From GCA-016700035 sp964646575 (GTDB lineage Bacteria; Patescibacteriota; Saccharimonadia; CAILAD01; GCA-016700035): a stretch of 8,866 bases of DNA. The stretch lies in NCBI GenBank assembly GCA_964646575.1, contig CAZYFT010000022.1:1-8866 (forward strand). The letters run 5' to 3'. The translations under genes were made by a program, and so were the position numbers. A model generated the notes under the pieces. The model had not been told where the DNA came from and made no database searches. It saw only the letters and a list, made by a program, of their open reading frames with translations. This document shows positions 1 through 4,818 of the stretch, piece after piece. How positions within the stretch are numbered: the stretch's first letter is position 1; every line of letters begins with the position of its first letter.

Positions 1-1
1 T

Positions 2-79
2 GATTATAAAGGCGTACCTGAAACTGAGATAGAAGATTTAGCTGAAAAATTGCGTAAAGATTACAATCGCCACCAGTAA
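2..79 (+). CDS. C-terminal end of an unidentified protein (partial)
   Basis: One open frame runs from the window edge to a TAA at 77-79 and gives 25 residues, charged and mostly helical in character (it includes ETEIEDLAEKLRKDYN). The start lies outside the window. There is no recognisable motif, so no function is offered. It is followed by a promoter for a new transcription unit at 114-141, and no clear terminator hairpin separates the two. Confidence 0.6.
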   Translation, partial: DYKGVPETEIEDLAEKLRKDYNRHQ

Positions 80-113
80 CTTGCCGACATAGGGAAAGTC
101 TTCAAATTCTGTA

Positions 114-141
114 TTGACAAGGTTAATGTGAATACTATAAT
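114..141 (+). promoter_or_regulatory. Sigma70-type promoter of the small-peptide operon
   Basis: TTGACA at 114-119 and TATAAT at 136-141 are both perfect consensus hexamers separated by 16 bp. The predicted transcription start is near 148, about 40 bases before the first small ORF at 188 and about 200 before the one at 346. It is one of the strongest-looking promoters in the window and points into the three short ORFs that end at the terminator at 608-633. Confidence 0.8.
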
Positions 142-187
142 TAACTGCAGTTCAGCAATTGTCTGGCAGCACTTAGAGAGGAAGTCC

Positions 188-307
188 GTGTTGCGCTCAG
201 CCCAAAACCCTCAAGTCGGCTCAGCGCTACGCCCTGAGCCGACCGTCCCTGTCGATCCGGTAGGGATCGATGATCCCCACACTCCAGAAGATCTCCCGCT
301 CAAGTAG
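188..307 (+). CDS. Small proline-rich peptide, GTG start, possible precursor or leader peptide
   Basis: A 39-residue ORF starts at GTG 188, preceded at a suitable distance by a purine-rich ribosome binding site (GAGAGGAAG, 176-184), and ends at TAG 305-307. The N-terminal half is basic and polar; the C-terminal half is proline- and acid-rich (VDPVGIDDPHTPEDLPLK). It has no Cys, Phe, Tyr or Trp. It lies about 40 bases downstream of the predicted transcription start and 38 bases before the next small ORF. Two hairpin-forming inverted repeats (215-243 and 252-270) lie inside it. It is not recognised. It could be a RiPP precursor, an accessory leader peptide, or a structured untranslated leader that happens to be open. 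The GTG start and lack of aromatics make it the weakest of the four small ORFs. Confidence 0.45.
   Translation: MLRSAQNPQVGSALRPEPTVPVDPVGIDDPHTPEDLPLK
215..243 (+). repeat. 10-bp perfect inverted repeat (hairpin) in the small-peptide mRNA
   Basis: GTCGGCTCAG at 215-224 pairs exactly with CTGAGCCGAC at 234-243 around a 9-base loop. No T-run follows, so it is not an intrinsic terminator. It lies within the 188-307 ORF and upstream of the 346 ribosome binding site, so it could be a leader structure or an RNA processing signal. Confidence 0.7.
252..270 (+). repeat. 7-bp perfect inverted repeat (second leader hairpin)
   Basis: TCGATCC at 252-258 pairs with GGATCGA at 264-270 around a 5-base loop. 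It follows the first leader hairpin by 8 bases. It is short and could be chance in GC-rich sequence, but the tandem arrangement before a strong ribosome binding site suggests a structured leader. Confidence 0.4.
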
Positions 308-345
308 GCGTATTACGCCGAATGATACATGGAAGGAGGGGAGCG

Positions 346-438
346 ATGGGTGGTAGCATCGAAGATGCACAGCAGGAAGCGGCCAACCAGGCGGCCGACG
401 ACGCGGACTACGCCGAGGCCAACCAGCCGGCGGACTGA
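346..438 (+). CDS. Small acidic Ala/Asp-rich peptide, candidate RiPP precursor
   Basis: This 30-residue ORF begins at ATG 346 behind a very strong Shine-Dalgarno (AGGAGG at 334-339, 6-base spacing). That decides this start over the in-frame ATG at 322, which lies upstream of the motif. The peptide is almost entirely Ala, Asp, Glu, Gln and Asn, with one Tyr near the middle (DDADYAEANQ) and no Cys. An internal near-repeat, EAANQAAD then EANQPAD, is also visible at DNA level. No signal peptide or membrane segment is seen. It sits between the 188-307 ORF and a 33-residue ORF in a unit with its own promoter and terminator, just upstream of an M16 peptidase gene. A modified-peptide precursor is inferred from context; no family is recognised. 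Confidence 0.65.
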   Translation: MGGSIEDAQQEAANQAADDADYAEANQPAD

Positions 439-443
439 CCGCA

Positions 444-479
444 AACCTACTCGGGTCACTGACGTGACCCGAGTAGGTT
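444..479 (+). repeat. 16-bp perfect stem with 4-base loop between two peptide genes
   Basis: The arms 444-459 and 464-479 are exact reverse complements (AACCTACTCGGGTCAC against GTGACCCGAGTAGGTT) with loop TGAC. The hairpin begins 6 bases after the stop at 436-438 and ends 8 bases before the AAGGAGG ribosome binding site at 487-493. No U-tract follows, so it is unlikely to be a simple intrinsic terminator. It could protect the upstream message from 3' exonucleases, be a cleavage site, or bind a dimeric protein as DNA. Confidence 0.85.
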
Positions 480-499
480 CTCAACCAAGGAGGTTCAGT

Positions 500-601
500 A
501 TGGAAGTTGGCCCTGACGACCAGTCACCCGATTCGGGACAGACGTTGCCAACCCATGGCAGCTACGAAGACGATTCCTCTGGTCGCGATGCCGACAGCTA
601 G
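500..601 (+). CDS. Small acidic Asp/Ser/Gly-rich peptide, candidate RiPP precursor
   Basis: This 33-residue ORF starts at ATG 500 behind an ideal Shine-Dalgarno (AAGGAGG 487-493, 6-base spacing). The frame is open upstream to 329, but only this ATG has a ribosome binding site and it lies just after the 16-bp hairpin. The sequence is strongly hydrophilic, without Cys, and ends in HGSYEDDSSGRDADS. The single aromatic residue is the Tyr in SYED. Its tail resembles that of the 2890-3039 peptide (both contain ADS and DSSG). An intrinsic terminator follows 6 bases after the stop, closing the unit. It is read as a precursor from size, composition and context. No known RiPP family is recognised. Confidence 0.7.
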   Translation: MEVGPDDQSPDSGQTLPTHGSYEDDSSGRDADS

Positions 602-607
602 TTCACA

Positions 608-633
608 GGGGCAGAAGTTCTGCCCCATTTTTT
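608..633 (+). terminator. Intrinsic terminator of the small-peptide operon
   Basis: GGGGCAG (608-614) pairs with CTGCCCC (620-626), and the inner AA/TT can extend the stem. A six-T run at 628-633 follows. It lies between the precursor ORFs and the M16 gene, for which no separate promoter is obvious, so partial readthrough could set a high precursor-to-protease ratio. Confidence 0.85.
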
Positions 634-661
634 AATCAGAATCTAACGAGAAGGCCTCAAA

Positions 662-1924
662 ATGAAGAGCAGTAATGAAATAGCAAATTCGATTGGCATC
701 GTCAATTACTATACTGAAGTAGTTGACGGGGTTGTCTGGAAGCATTTGCAGACAGAATCTGGCCCCCTAGAGTTCGCTTTTGAGTTTGGTGCTGGCGCAT
801 GGTCTCAAGATCCTGGGCTACCAGGTTTGGCCCATTTCCATGAGCATATGGTCATTAAAGAATCAAAAAATTATCCAGATGAATCTTCAACTGATGAATT
901 TTATTCACGACTTGGTATTCGTAGAAACGCTTCAACAGCTGTTGATGTGATGACAGTAGTTTTTGCAGTGCCAGGCATAGAAGCCGCTATAAAAGCTGCA
1001 GAAGTAGTTTATGATAAGCTGACTAACCCACTTTTTTTAAAGAGTCGTCTGGACATTGAGCGAGGGGCGATACAGGCAGAACTAAAGCAAAGGAGCGCCT
1101 CACCAAACGTTGAGTTATATAATCAATATACTAACTTACTTATGACTGGTGGCTTGAAGGATTACAGCGAACTAGGCGGGAAGCCAGAAATTATTGATCT
1201 GATTAATGTTAATGATATCGTTAAGCACCATGAGACGGTTAAGGAAAAAGGTTTGGAGCAAATAATTACGGTGGCTCCTGTAGAATCTAGGCAACTTACG
1301 GAACTAATTCGCCAATTCGCCGATACATTTCCTAGTGGTAAGCCAGAAGCTAAGATAAAAATGCCGCGAGGGCATAACTACTTTTCGCATTCTGGTGGAC
1401 AGCAGCTCATACGGCTAGGCTATAGCGCGCGCGGGTCACTGACATTACGAGAGTTAGTCGTTGTTAGGATTTTAAGAAGGTTGCTAACTACTGGACAAAC
1501 GAGCTATCTTTTTGACTTATTAAGAAACAAAAAAGGCAGAATTTACTCTGTTTCAGGGGCGAGTAGTGCATATGAAGAATGGCATGAGCTTTCGATGCAA
1601 ACTAGCTTTAGTGACCAAATCTCGTTTATCGATGTGGAAGAAATATTTTCTTTGGTAGAAAAAGATTTTATAGAATGGCTAAGTCCTCAAAAGCTTACAG
1701 ACATTCAAGAAAACCAAAAGAATGTTGCTGTGATGAATTTTGAGACCAACCACAGTAAGCTGATGCAAACCGCCACTTTAAATAACTGTGGGGAAGATGC
1801 AAATGTGCTCACAGAGCTCACGGCTCTTATGTCGGTCGAATTTGAAGAGCTGTTACTTGTAGCAAAAAAACTACTTTCGGAGAAGAACAGGTATTCAATC
1901 ACGATGAATGTGGGTTCTGAATAA
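662..1924 (+). CDS. M16-family (inverzincin) zinc metallopeptidase
   Basis: The 420-residue product matches one complete two-domain M16 unit in length. The inverted zinc motif HxxEH is intact near the N-terminus (H58, E61, H62 in HFHEH), and the downstream glutamate expected about 77 residues later is present as E140 in IERGAIQAELKQR. The C-terminal half carries the usual GRIYSVSG segment. There is no signal peptide or membrane segment, so it should be cytoplasmic. The start has a GAGAAGG ribosome binding site at 648-654. M16 enzymes degrade peptides or remove leaders, as PqqF does in PQQ synthesis. Its position directly after three short peptide ORFs suggests such a role here. M16 enzymes often work as pairs, and the partner gene here survives only as a C-terminal remnant at 2490-2696. 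It is more AT-rich than the neighbouring peptide genes. Confidence 0.9.
   Translation: MKSSNEIANSIGIVNYYTEVVDGVVWKHLQTESGPLEFAFEFGAGAWSQDPGLPGLAHFHEHMVIKESKNYPDESSTDEFYSRLGIRRNASTAVDVMTVVFAVPGIEAAIKAAEVVYDKLTNPLFLKSRLDIERGAIQAELKQRSASPNVELYNQYTNLLMTGGLKDYSELGGKPEIIDLINVNDIVKHHETVKEKGLEQIITVAPVESRQLTELIRQFADTFPSGKPEAKIKMPRGHNYFSHSGGQQLIRLGYSARGSLTLRELVVVRILRRLLTTGQTSYLFDLLRNKKGRIYSVSGASSAYEEWHELSMQTSFSDQISFIDVEEIFSLVEKDFIEWLSPQKLTDIQENQKNVAVMNFETNHSKLMQTATLNNCGEDANVLTELTALMSVEFEELLLVAKKLLSEKNRYSITMNVGSE
1732..1763 (+). repeat. 32-bp direct repeat, copy 1 (inside the M16 gene)
   Basis: This 32-base block, encoding MNFETNHSKL, recurs at 2489-2520 with a single C/T difference. Identity stops abruptly at both edges. 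Here it lies within the intact M16 frame, at codons 358 onward. Confidence 0.95.
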
Positions 1925-2027
1925 AACTACTCTTTGTATTTTTGTTAGGCTGGCTGGTTAATAGGTTGCACACCAATGAGTATGTAAAGGAGAGGGTAAG
2001 ATTTTAGTACGGAGATTTGTGGAAGAA

Positions 2028-2510
2028 CTAGTTCCAGCCTTCAGATTGGTAGACGGCAACTACCATTGCGCAGACAGGATGAGATCCGCACATAGCACCT
2101 TCAACCACCATCTGTATGTCTGACCACTCCACATGGCTGCGTCGTGCCATCATGTCGTGCAAAGTTTCGGTGATGTCTTGGCGCACTTCTTCTTCGCTCA
2201 TACCTTCATGCTCAACAAAAAGGCCTTTATTTGTTTTAGGATCCGTAACCCAACCAATCCCAGCCCAGGCCTGATGGTTAGGACGACTCTCACGCTGGTT
2301 TGCCATCACTACATGCAGTTTATTGCCGAAATGAGAGTCGTCAAAATGGGGCTTTTCAAATCCGATTTCGCTGTTTGGCGGTATGATAGATGAGAGATAT
2401 ATAAGGTTTTGGTCGGCAATGCCACATTCTTGTAGGCATGCATCAAAGGCAGCGAGCTCTGTCTTGCCTTGAGCGATAGCCTTTGCGAGATGAATTTTGA
2501 GACTAACCAC
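2028..2510 (-). CDS. Pyruvoyl-dependent arginine decarboxylase
   Basis: The 160-residue protein matches the PvlArgDC family, which decarboxylates arginine to agmatine and self-cleaves at a Ser-Ser bond to make its pyruvoyl group. Seen directly: an N-terminal strand KIHLAKAIAQG, the AFDACLQECGI helix, then NLIYLSSIIPP with the Ser40-Ser41 cleavage pair. Further on are NKGLFVEHEG, with a conserved glutamate (E100), and a C-terminal strand ending AMVVAVYQSEGWN. The start is a GTG at 2508-2510, the only start codon before the conserved N-terminal strand. It has no visible Shine-Dalgarno. The first codons and the upstream DNA are the antisense of an M16 remnant, so the native 5' region may have been lost. 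It converges with the M16 gene at 662-1924; the 103 bases between them hold no clear terminator. A role in agmatine or polyamine synthesis is inferred. Confidence 0.88.
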   Translation of the reverse strand: MVSLKIHLAKAIAQGKTELAAFDACLQECGIADQNLIYLSSIIPPNSEIGFEKPHFDDSHFGNKLHVVMANQRESRPNHQAWAGIGWVTDPKTNKGLFVEHEGMSEEEVRQDITETLHDMMARRSHVEWSDIQMVVEGAMCGSHPVCAMVVAVYQSEGWN

Positions 2511-2520
2511 AGTAAGCTGA
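2489..2520 (+). repeat. 32-bp direct repeat, copy 2 (at the decarboxylase/M16-remnant junction)
   Basis: It is identical to 1732-1763 except for one base. Its right part overlaps the GTG start of the minus-strand arginine decarboxylase, and on the plus strand it reads MNFETNHSKL into the M16 remnant. It marks a recombination junction or an assembly join. Confidence 0.95.
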
Positions 2521-2696
2521 AGTCACCGGCCGATTTTTATGCTGGGCTAGATGCTGTTACTCCAGAAGATTTGCAGAAAGTTGCACAGAAATATCTGGCT
2601 GGTAAGGAAGCTCACTGGTTACTTTCGGTCGCAACGAGATCGGGAGAGGTTTATGGGGGGAGTTTAGAAAAGGAGTTAAAAAAAATCTTAGAGTAA
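2490..2696 (+). pseudogene. C-terminal remnant of a second M16 peptidase gene
   Basis: A plus-strand frame of 68 residues ends at TAA 2694-2696. From KSPADFYAGLDAVTPEDL through VAQKYLAGKEAHWLLSVATRSGE it is a textbook M16 C-terminus, with the VTPEDLxxVAxKYL signature; the intact gene at 662 has the counterpart FEELLLVAKKLL. The zinc-binding N-domain and most of the C-domain are missing, and no Shine-Dalgarno precedes the frame. By eye, the spacing between NHSKL and the VTPEDL region is about 12 residues shorter than in the intact gene. The NFETNHSKL part may therefore come from the repeat rather than from the original gene. It is probably untranslated debris of a tandem paralogue interrupted by the arginine decarboxylase segment. 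An assembly chimera is the alternative. Confidence 0.7.
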
Positions 2697-2720
2697 GGTG
2701 GCTTGATTTAGAATTGATGT

Positions 2721-2736
2721 ATTAGTCTTGACTAAT
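2721..2736. promoter_or_regulatory. Operator-like palindrome over the -35 box
   Basis: ATTAGTC and GACTAAT form a perfect inverted repeat around a 2-base centre. The palindrome overlaps the TTGACT -35 hexamer at 2728-2733 of the promoter for the 49-residue peptide. The size and position suit a binding site for a dimeric regulator. No regulator gene is recognised in the window apart from the response regulator at its end. Confidence 0.45.
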
Positions 2737-2756
2737 CTTGAAATTGATACTATGAT
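2728..2756 (+). promoter_or_regulatory. Promoter of the 49-residue peptide gene
   Basis: TTGACT (2728-2733) and TATGAT (2751-2756) are spaced 17 bp apart, each one base off consensus. Transcription would start near 2763, leaving a leader of about 127 bases before ATG 2890. No convincing ORF or stable hairpin was found in that leader. Confidence 0.65.
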
Positions 2757-2889
2757 TTGCGCATCAGGAGAGTACCTTACTTATTCCAAGTTGATATCGG
2801 AAAGGCATTCGTAATTTAATCTTGGAATTTTCCTGACCATCCAGTCCTCGCCAAAGTCCTGAAATTGGCAGAGCGGAAAGGGGAATGAT

Positions 2890-3039
2890 ATGGGACAAAC
2901 TAGTCTGTTGCTCGAACGCGTCAAGGACGACATCCGACAGTCAACAACGCCAGACATGAGTCATGACGATTTCGATCACACCGACAACTGGTCAGACTCA
3001 TGGGCCGATGGTGGCGAACACGCCGACAGCAGTGGCTAG
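2890..3039 (+). CDS. 49-residue Asp/Ser/Trp-rich peptide, candidate RiPP precursor
   Basis: The ORF starts at ATG 2890, 6 bases after a GGAAAGGGG ribosome binding site. An overlapping ATG at 2885 sits only 1 base from it and gives a different, 24-residue frame. The N-terminal part (MGQTSLLLERVKDDIRQ) looks like an amphipathic leader helix. The C-terminal half is a low-complexity, Cys-free core with three aromatic triplets, FDH, WSD and WAD (DDFDHTDNWSDSWADGGEH), ending in ADSSG. It has its own promoter (2728-2756) and terminator (3050-3078) and sits just before a transglutaminase-like peptidase and a radical SAM/SPASM gene. The leader-plus-repetitive-core layout is typical of RiPP precursors, and it is the best substrate candidate here. 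No named family is recognised. Confidence 0.75.
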   Translation: MGQTSLLLERVKDDIRQSTTPDMSHDDFDHTDNWSDSWADGGEHADSSG

Positions 3040-3049
3040 ACCACCTATA

Positions 3050-3078
3050 GGGGCGCTCTCGACTGAGCGCTCCTTTTT
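3050..3078 (+). terminator. Intrinsic terminator after the 49-residue peptide
   Basis: GGGGCGCTC (3050-3058) pairs with GAGCGCTCC (3065-3073), 9 bp with one G-U pair and a 6-base loop, followed by five T at 3074-3078. It separates the peptide unit from the peptidase gene at 3094, whose -10 box starts only 2 bases later. Confidence 0.85.
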
Positions 3079-3079
3079 C

Positions 3080-3085
3080 TATAAT
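3080..3085 (+). promoter_or_regulatory. -10 box for an apparently leaderless mRNA
   Basis: A perfect TATAAT ends 8 bases before ATG 3094, so transcription should start at or within a few bases of the start codon. There is no Shine-Dalgarno. The -35 region falls in the preceding terminator stem and is not recognisable. Confidence 0.6.
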
Positions 3086-3093
3086 ATGCAGTT

Positions 3094-3651
3094 ATGGAAA
3101 AATTTAGTAAATATCGAGAATTTTATACTGGAACTGATAACTCTACTGAGATACAGGCAGCCGCAAAGAGTATTTTGGAAAAGTTAAAAAATAGTGAGAT
3201 AACTTCAGTTTTTGTGGCGGTTCGTCAATTCGTCAATGATGCCTGCTATGACAAGAGTTCTGGCACGCCGGTAGCAAAACGAAAAGCTTCTAGTCTACTA
3301 GATTCACGCAGGGCAAAAGCCTCAGAACTTATAGACGATTGCATAGCCAGCTGCGGTTCAATGGCTACGCTTGCCACTTCATTACTGCGAAATATGGGTT
3401 ACGCCGTTAAATTAGTCCACGGTTCACATGTGAGCTCAGAGCATCATGCTTGGATCGAAATCTACAATGAAGACGCGGTTAAATGGGAGGCTTATGATTT
3501 AACTGGTTATGGTGATAAAGTAACAGGAAAAATCGGGCCTGGGCATACGAAAATTTTAGATTGTGCAGATTGGTATGACATAAAAGAATTTTTAATCAAA
3601 GAACATAAGGAATGGGTTAGCAAGCGCCAGGAAAGACGGAAAAATTCTTGA
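3094..3651 (+). CDS. Transglutaminase-like cysteine peptidase/acyltransferase domain protein
   Basis: The 185-residue protein shows the three signatures of the transglutaminase-like fold in order. These are Cys87 in a helix start (DCIASCGSMATLATSLLRNMGY), His118 in HHAWIEIY, and Asp135 in WEAYDLT, giving a Cys-His-Asp triad. About 80 helical residues precede the core and a charged tail (WVSKRQERRKNS) follows. There is no signal peptide, so it should be cytoplasmic. Bacterial members mostly hydrolyse peptide bonds or transfer acyl groups; none can be assigned a substrate from sequence alone. It lies between a candidate precursor and a radical SAM maturase, which suggests a part in leader removal or core processing. 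Its mRNA appears leaderless (TATAAT at 3080-3085), and its stop codon overlaps the -35 box of the next gene. Confidence 0.8.
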   Translation: MEKFSKYREFYTGTDNSTEIQAAAKSILEKLKNSEITSVFVAVRQFVNDACYDKSSGTPVAKRKASSLLDSRRAKASELIDDCIASCGSMATLATSLLRNMGYAVKLVHGSHVSSEHHAWIEIYNEDAVKWEAYDLTGYGDKVTGKIGPGHTKILDCADWYDIKEFLIKEHKEWVSKRQERRKNS

Positions 3652-3676
3652 CAAATTAGCATAAAATATATATAAC
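3648..3676 (+). promoter_or_regulatory. Promoter of the radical SAM/SPASM gene
   Basis: A perfect TTGACA at 3648-3653 overlaps the TGA stop of the preceding gene. TATAAC at 3671-3676 follows after 17 bp. The leader of roughly 26 bases ends in a TAGGAG ribosome binding site before ATG 3709. The maturase therefore need not depend on upstream transcription. Confidence 0.7.
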
Positions 3677-3708
3677 TACAGCTAGTACCTCGATAGATAG
3701 GAGCTGGC

Positions 3709-4782
3709 ATGGGCAGCAAGAAAAACCTGTATCCAATTATCAAAGTCGCATCGACATGCAATCTGCAGTGCAGCTACTGTTCCGCTGATGACTACATGAA
3801 TCATCAACGGGATTCGATTATGACCCGAGAAGTGCTTCGCCGAACTATCGAAGAGCTGGGCCGAGTTCGAGATAGAGGAACCTTCCTCTGGCATGGTGGA
3901 GAAGCCTTGCTAGCCGGACGAAGTTTTTTCGAAGAGATTGTGACCATCCAGCGTGAGCTTGGACTCAAGCGTTACAAGAATGCAGTTCAGACCAACGGCA
4001 TCCTCATGTCGGACGACTGGGCTGAGTTCCTCAAGGATGAGCAATTCCAGGTTGGAATTAGCATTGACGGACCGGAAGCTATGCATAACGAGCTTCGGGT
4101 GTTTCGTAATGGGGCTGGATCGTACAAGCAGGTGATGCGTGCAGTCAAGCTGCTCGAAGATCATCAGCGAAGCTTTGGTGTTTTGGTGGTCATCACTCGA
4201 CAGAGCGTAATGCACGGTGAGAAAATTTTTGATTTTCTTATTGAGCACAGTATTAAGTCGTTTGACTTCAAGCCATGCTATGGCGATCCCAGGTATGATG
4301 TTTCGCTAATCGAGTTTGCGCAGATGCTTTGTCGTGTATTCGACAGGCTGGTTGCTCTGGACGATCCCGATATTCATATCAGGACACTCGAGGGGTTCAT
4401 CAAGAATCTACTCGGTGGAAACTCCGGACTATGTTCGCAGACAGGGAACTGCACCAACCTGATCACGATCGACCATGATGGCGAGGTTTACCCCTGCGAT
4501 CGCTTCATTGAGCCGCGATTTCGCTTTGGAAACATCATGGAGACTCCTCTTGACGAGCTCTGGCAGGATTCTGAGGGCGCAAATCGTTTCAGGGAGCTTG
4601 TCGCCGAGCAGCGCATTAAGTGCGCTTCCTGCAGTTACGCGCCCGTTTGCAAAAGCGGATGTACCCAGGAAATTGAATACTGGCCAGACGAGTATTGTGA
4701 ACATAGGGCTATTGTAATTGACCACATTCGAGATTGGCTAGTTTCACAAGGTGAAGAACCGATTTCTGTGAATTTGAAATAA
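3709..4782 (+). CDS. Radical SAM/SPASM peptide maturase
   Basis: This 357-residue enzyme carries the radical SAM motif CNLQCSYC (Cys17, Cys21, Cys24), which holds the 4Fe-4S cluster that cleaves S-adenosylmethionine. WHGGEA (61-66) replaces the usual GGEP, followed by QTNG (94-97) and ISIDGP (117-122) of the barrel. The C-terminal SPASM domain is complete: Cys242, Cys248, the GEVYPCDRF signature (Cys263), Cys305, Cys308, Cys314, Cys318 and Cys330, enough for two auxiliary clusters. This architecture is that of RiPP maturases and anaerobic sulfatase-maturing enzymes. No sulfatase is present, whereas short precursor-like ORFs are, so peptide modification is the better reading. The WHGGE-type core recalls cyclophane-forming maturases of the FxsB/GrrM kind, by eye only. 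It has its own promoter, a Shine-Dalgarno start and a terminator at 4787-4813. It is more GC-rich than the flanking peptidase genes. Confidence 0.9.
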   Translation: MGSKKNLYPIIKVASTCNLQCSYCSADDYMNHQRDSIMTREVLRRTIEELGRVRDRGTFLWHGGEALLAGRSFFEEIVTIQRELGLKRYKNAVQTNGILMSDDWAEFLKDEQFQVGISIDGPEAMHNELRVFRNGAGSYKQVMRAVKLLEDHQRSFGVLVVITRQSVMHGEKIFDFLIEHSIKSFDFKPCYGDPRYDVSLIEFAQMLCRVFDRLVALDDPDIHIRTLEGFIKNLLGGNSGLCSQTGNCTNLITIDHDGEVYPCDRFIEPRFRFGNIMETPLDELWQDSEGANRFRELVAEQRIKCASCSYAPVCKSGCTQEIEYWPDEYCEHRAIVIDHIRDWLVSQGEEPISVNLK

Positions 4783-4786
4783 TTAG

Positions 4787-4813
4787 AGCCTCACCGGCTG
4801 GTGGGGCTTTTTT
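4787..4813 (+). terminator. Intrinsic terminator of the radical SAM gene
   Basis: AGCCTCACC (4787-4795) pairs with GGTGGGGCT (4800-4808), 9 bp with one U-G pair and a GGCT loop, then a T-run at 4808-4813. It sits 5 bp from the stop of the convergent SpeD-family gene and may also serve it, although the T-run on that strand is poor. Confidence 0.85.
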
Positions 4814-4818
4814 ATTGT

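Noticed and set aside
444..479. The 16-bp hairpin as a CRISPR repeat or attachment site
   Set aside because: Only one copy is present, without spacers or an adjacent integrase gene.
227..484. Minus-strand frame of 85 codons across the small-peptide operon
   Set aside because: Arg/Pro-rich shadow of GC-rich coding DNA with no ribosome binding site; the plus strand has promoter, ribosome binding sites and terminator in order.
1986..1996. Shine-Dalgarno-like AAGGAGAGGG after the M16 gene
   Set aside because: No plausible start codon at the right distance; the frame soon stops or runs antisense into the decarboxylase. It may be a relic of the lost second M16 gene, but nothing supports that directly.
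2133..2393. Plus-strand 86-codon frame opposite the arginine decarboxylase
   Set aside because: Antisense to a clearly conserved gene with catalytic motifs; no ribosome binding site or recognisable protein features.
2885..2959. Alternative 24-codon ORF overlapping the start of the 49-residue peptide
   Set aside because: Its ATG is only 1 base from the purine-rich ribosome binding site, too close, and the composition is unlike the other peptides.
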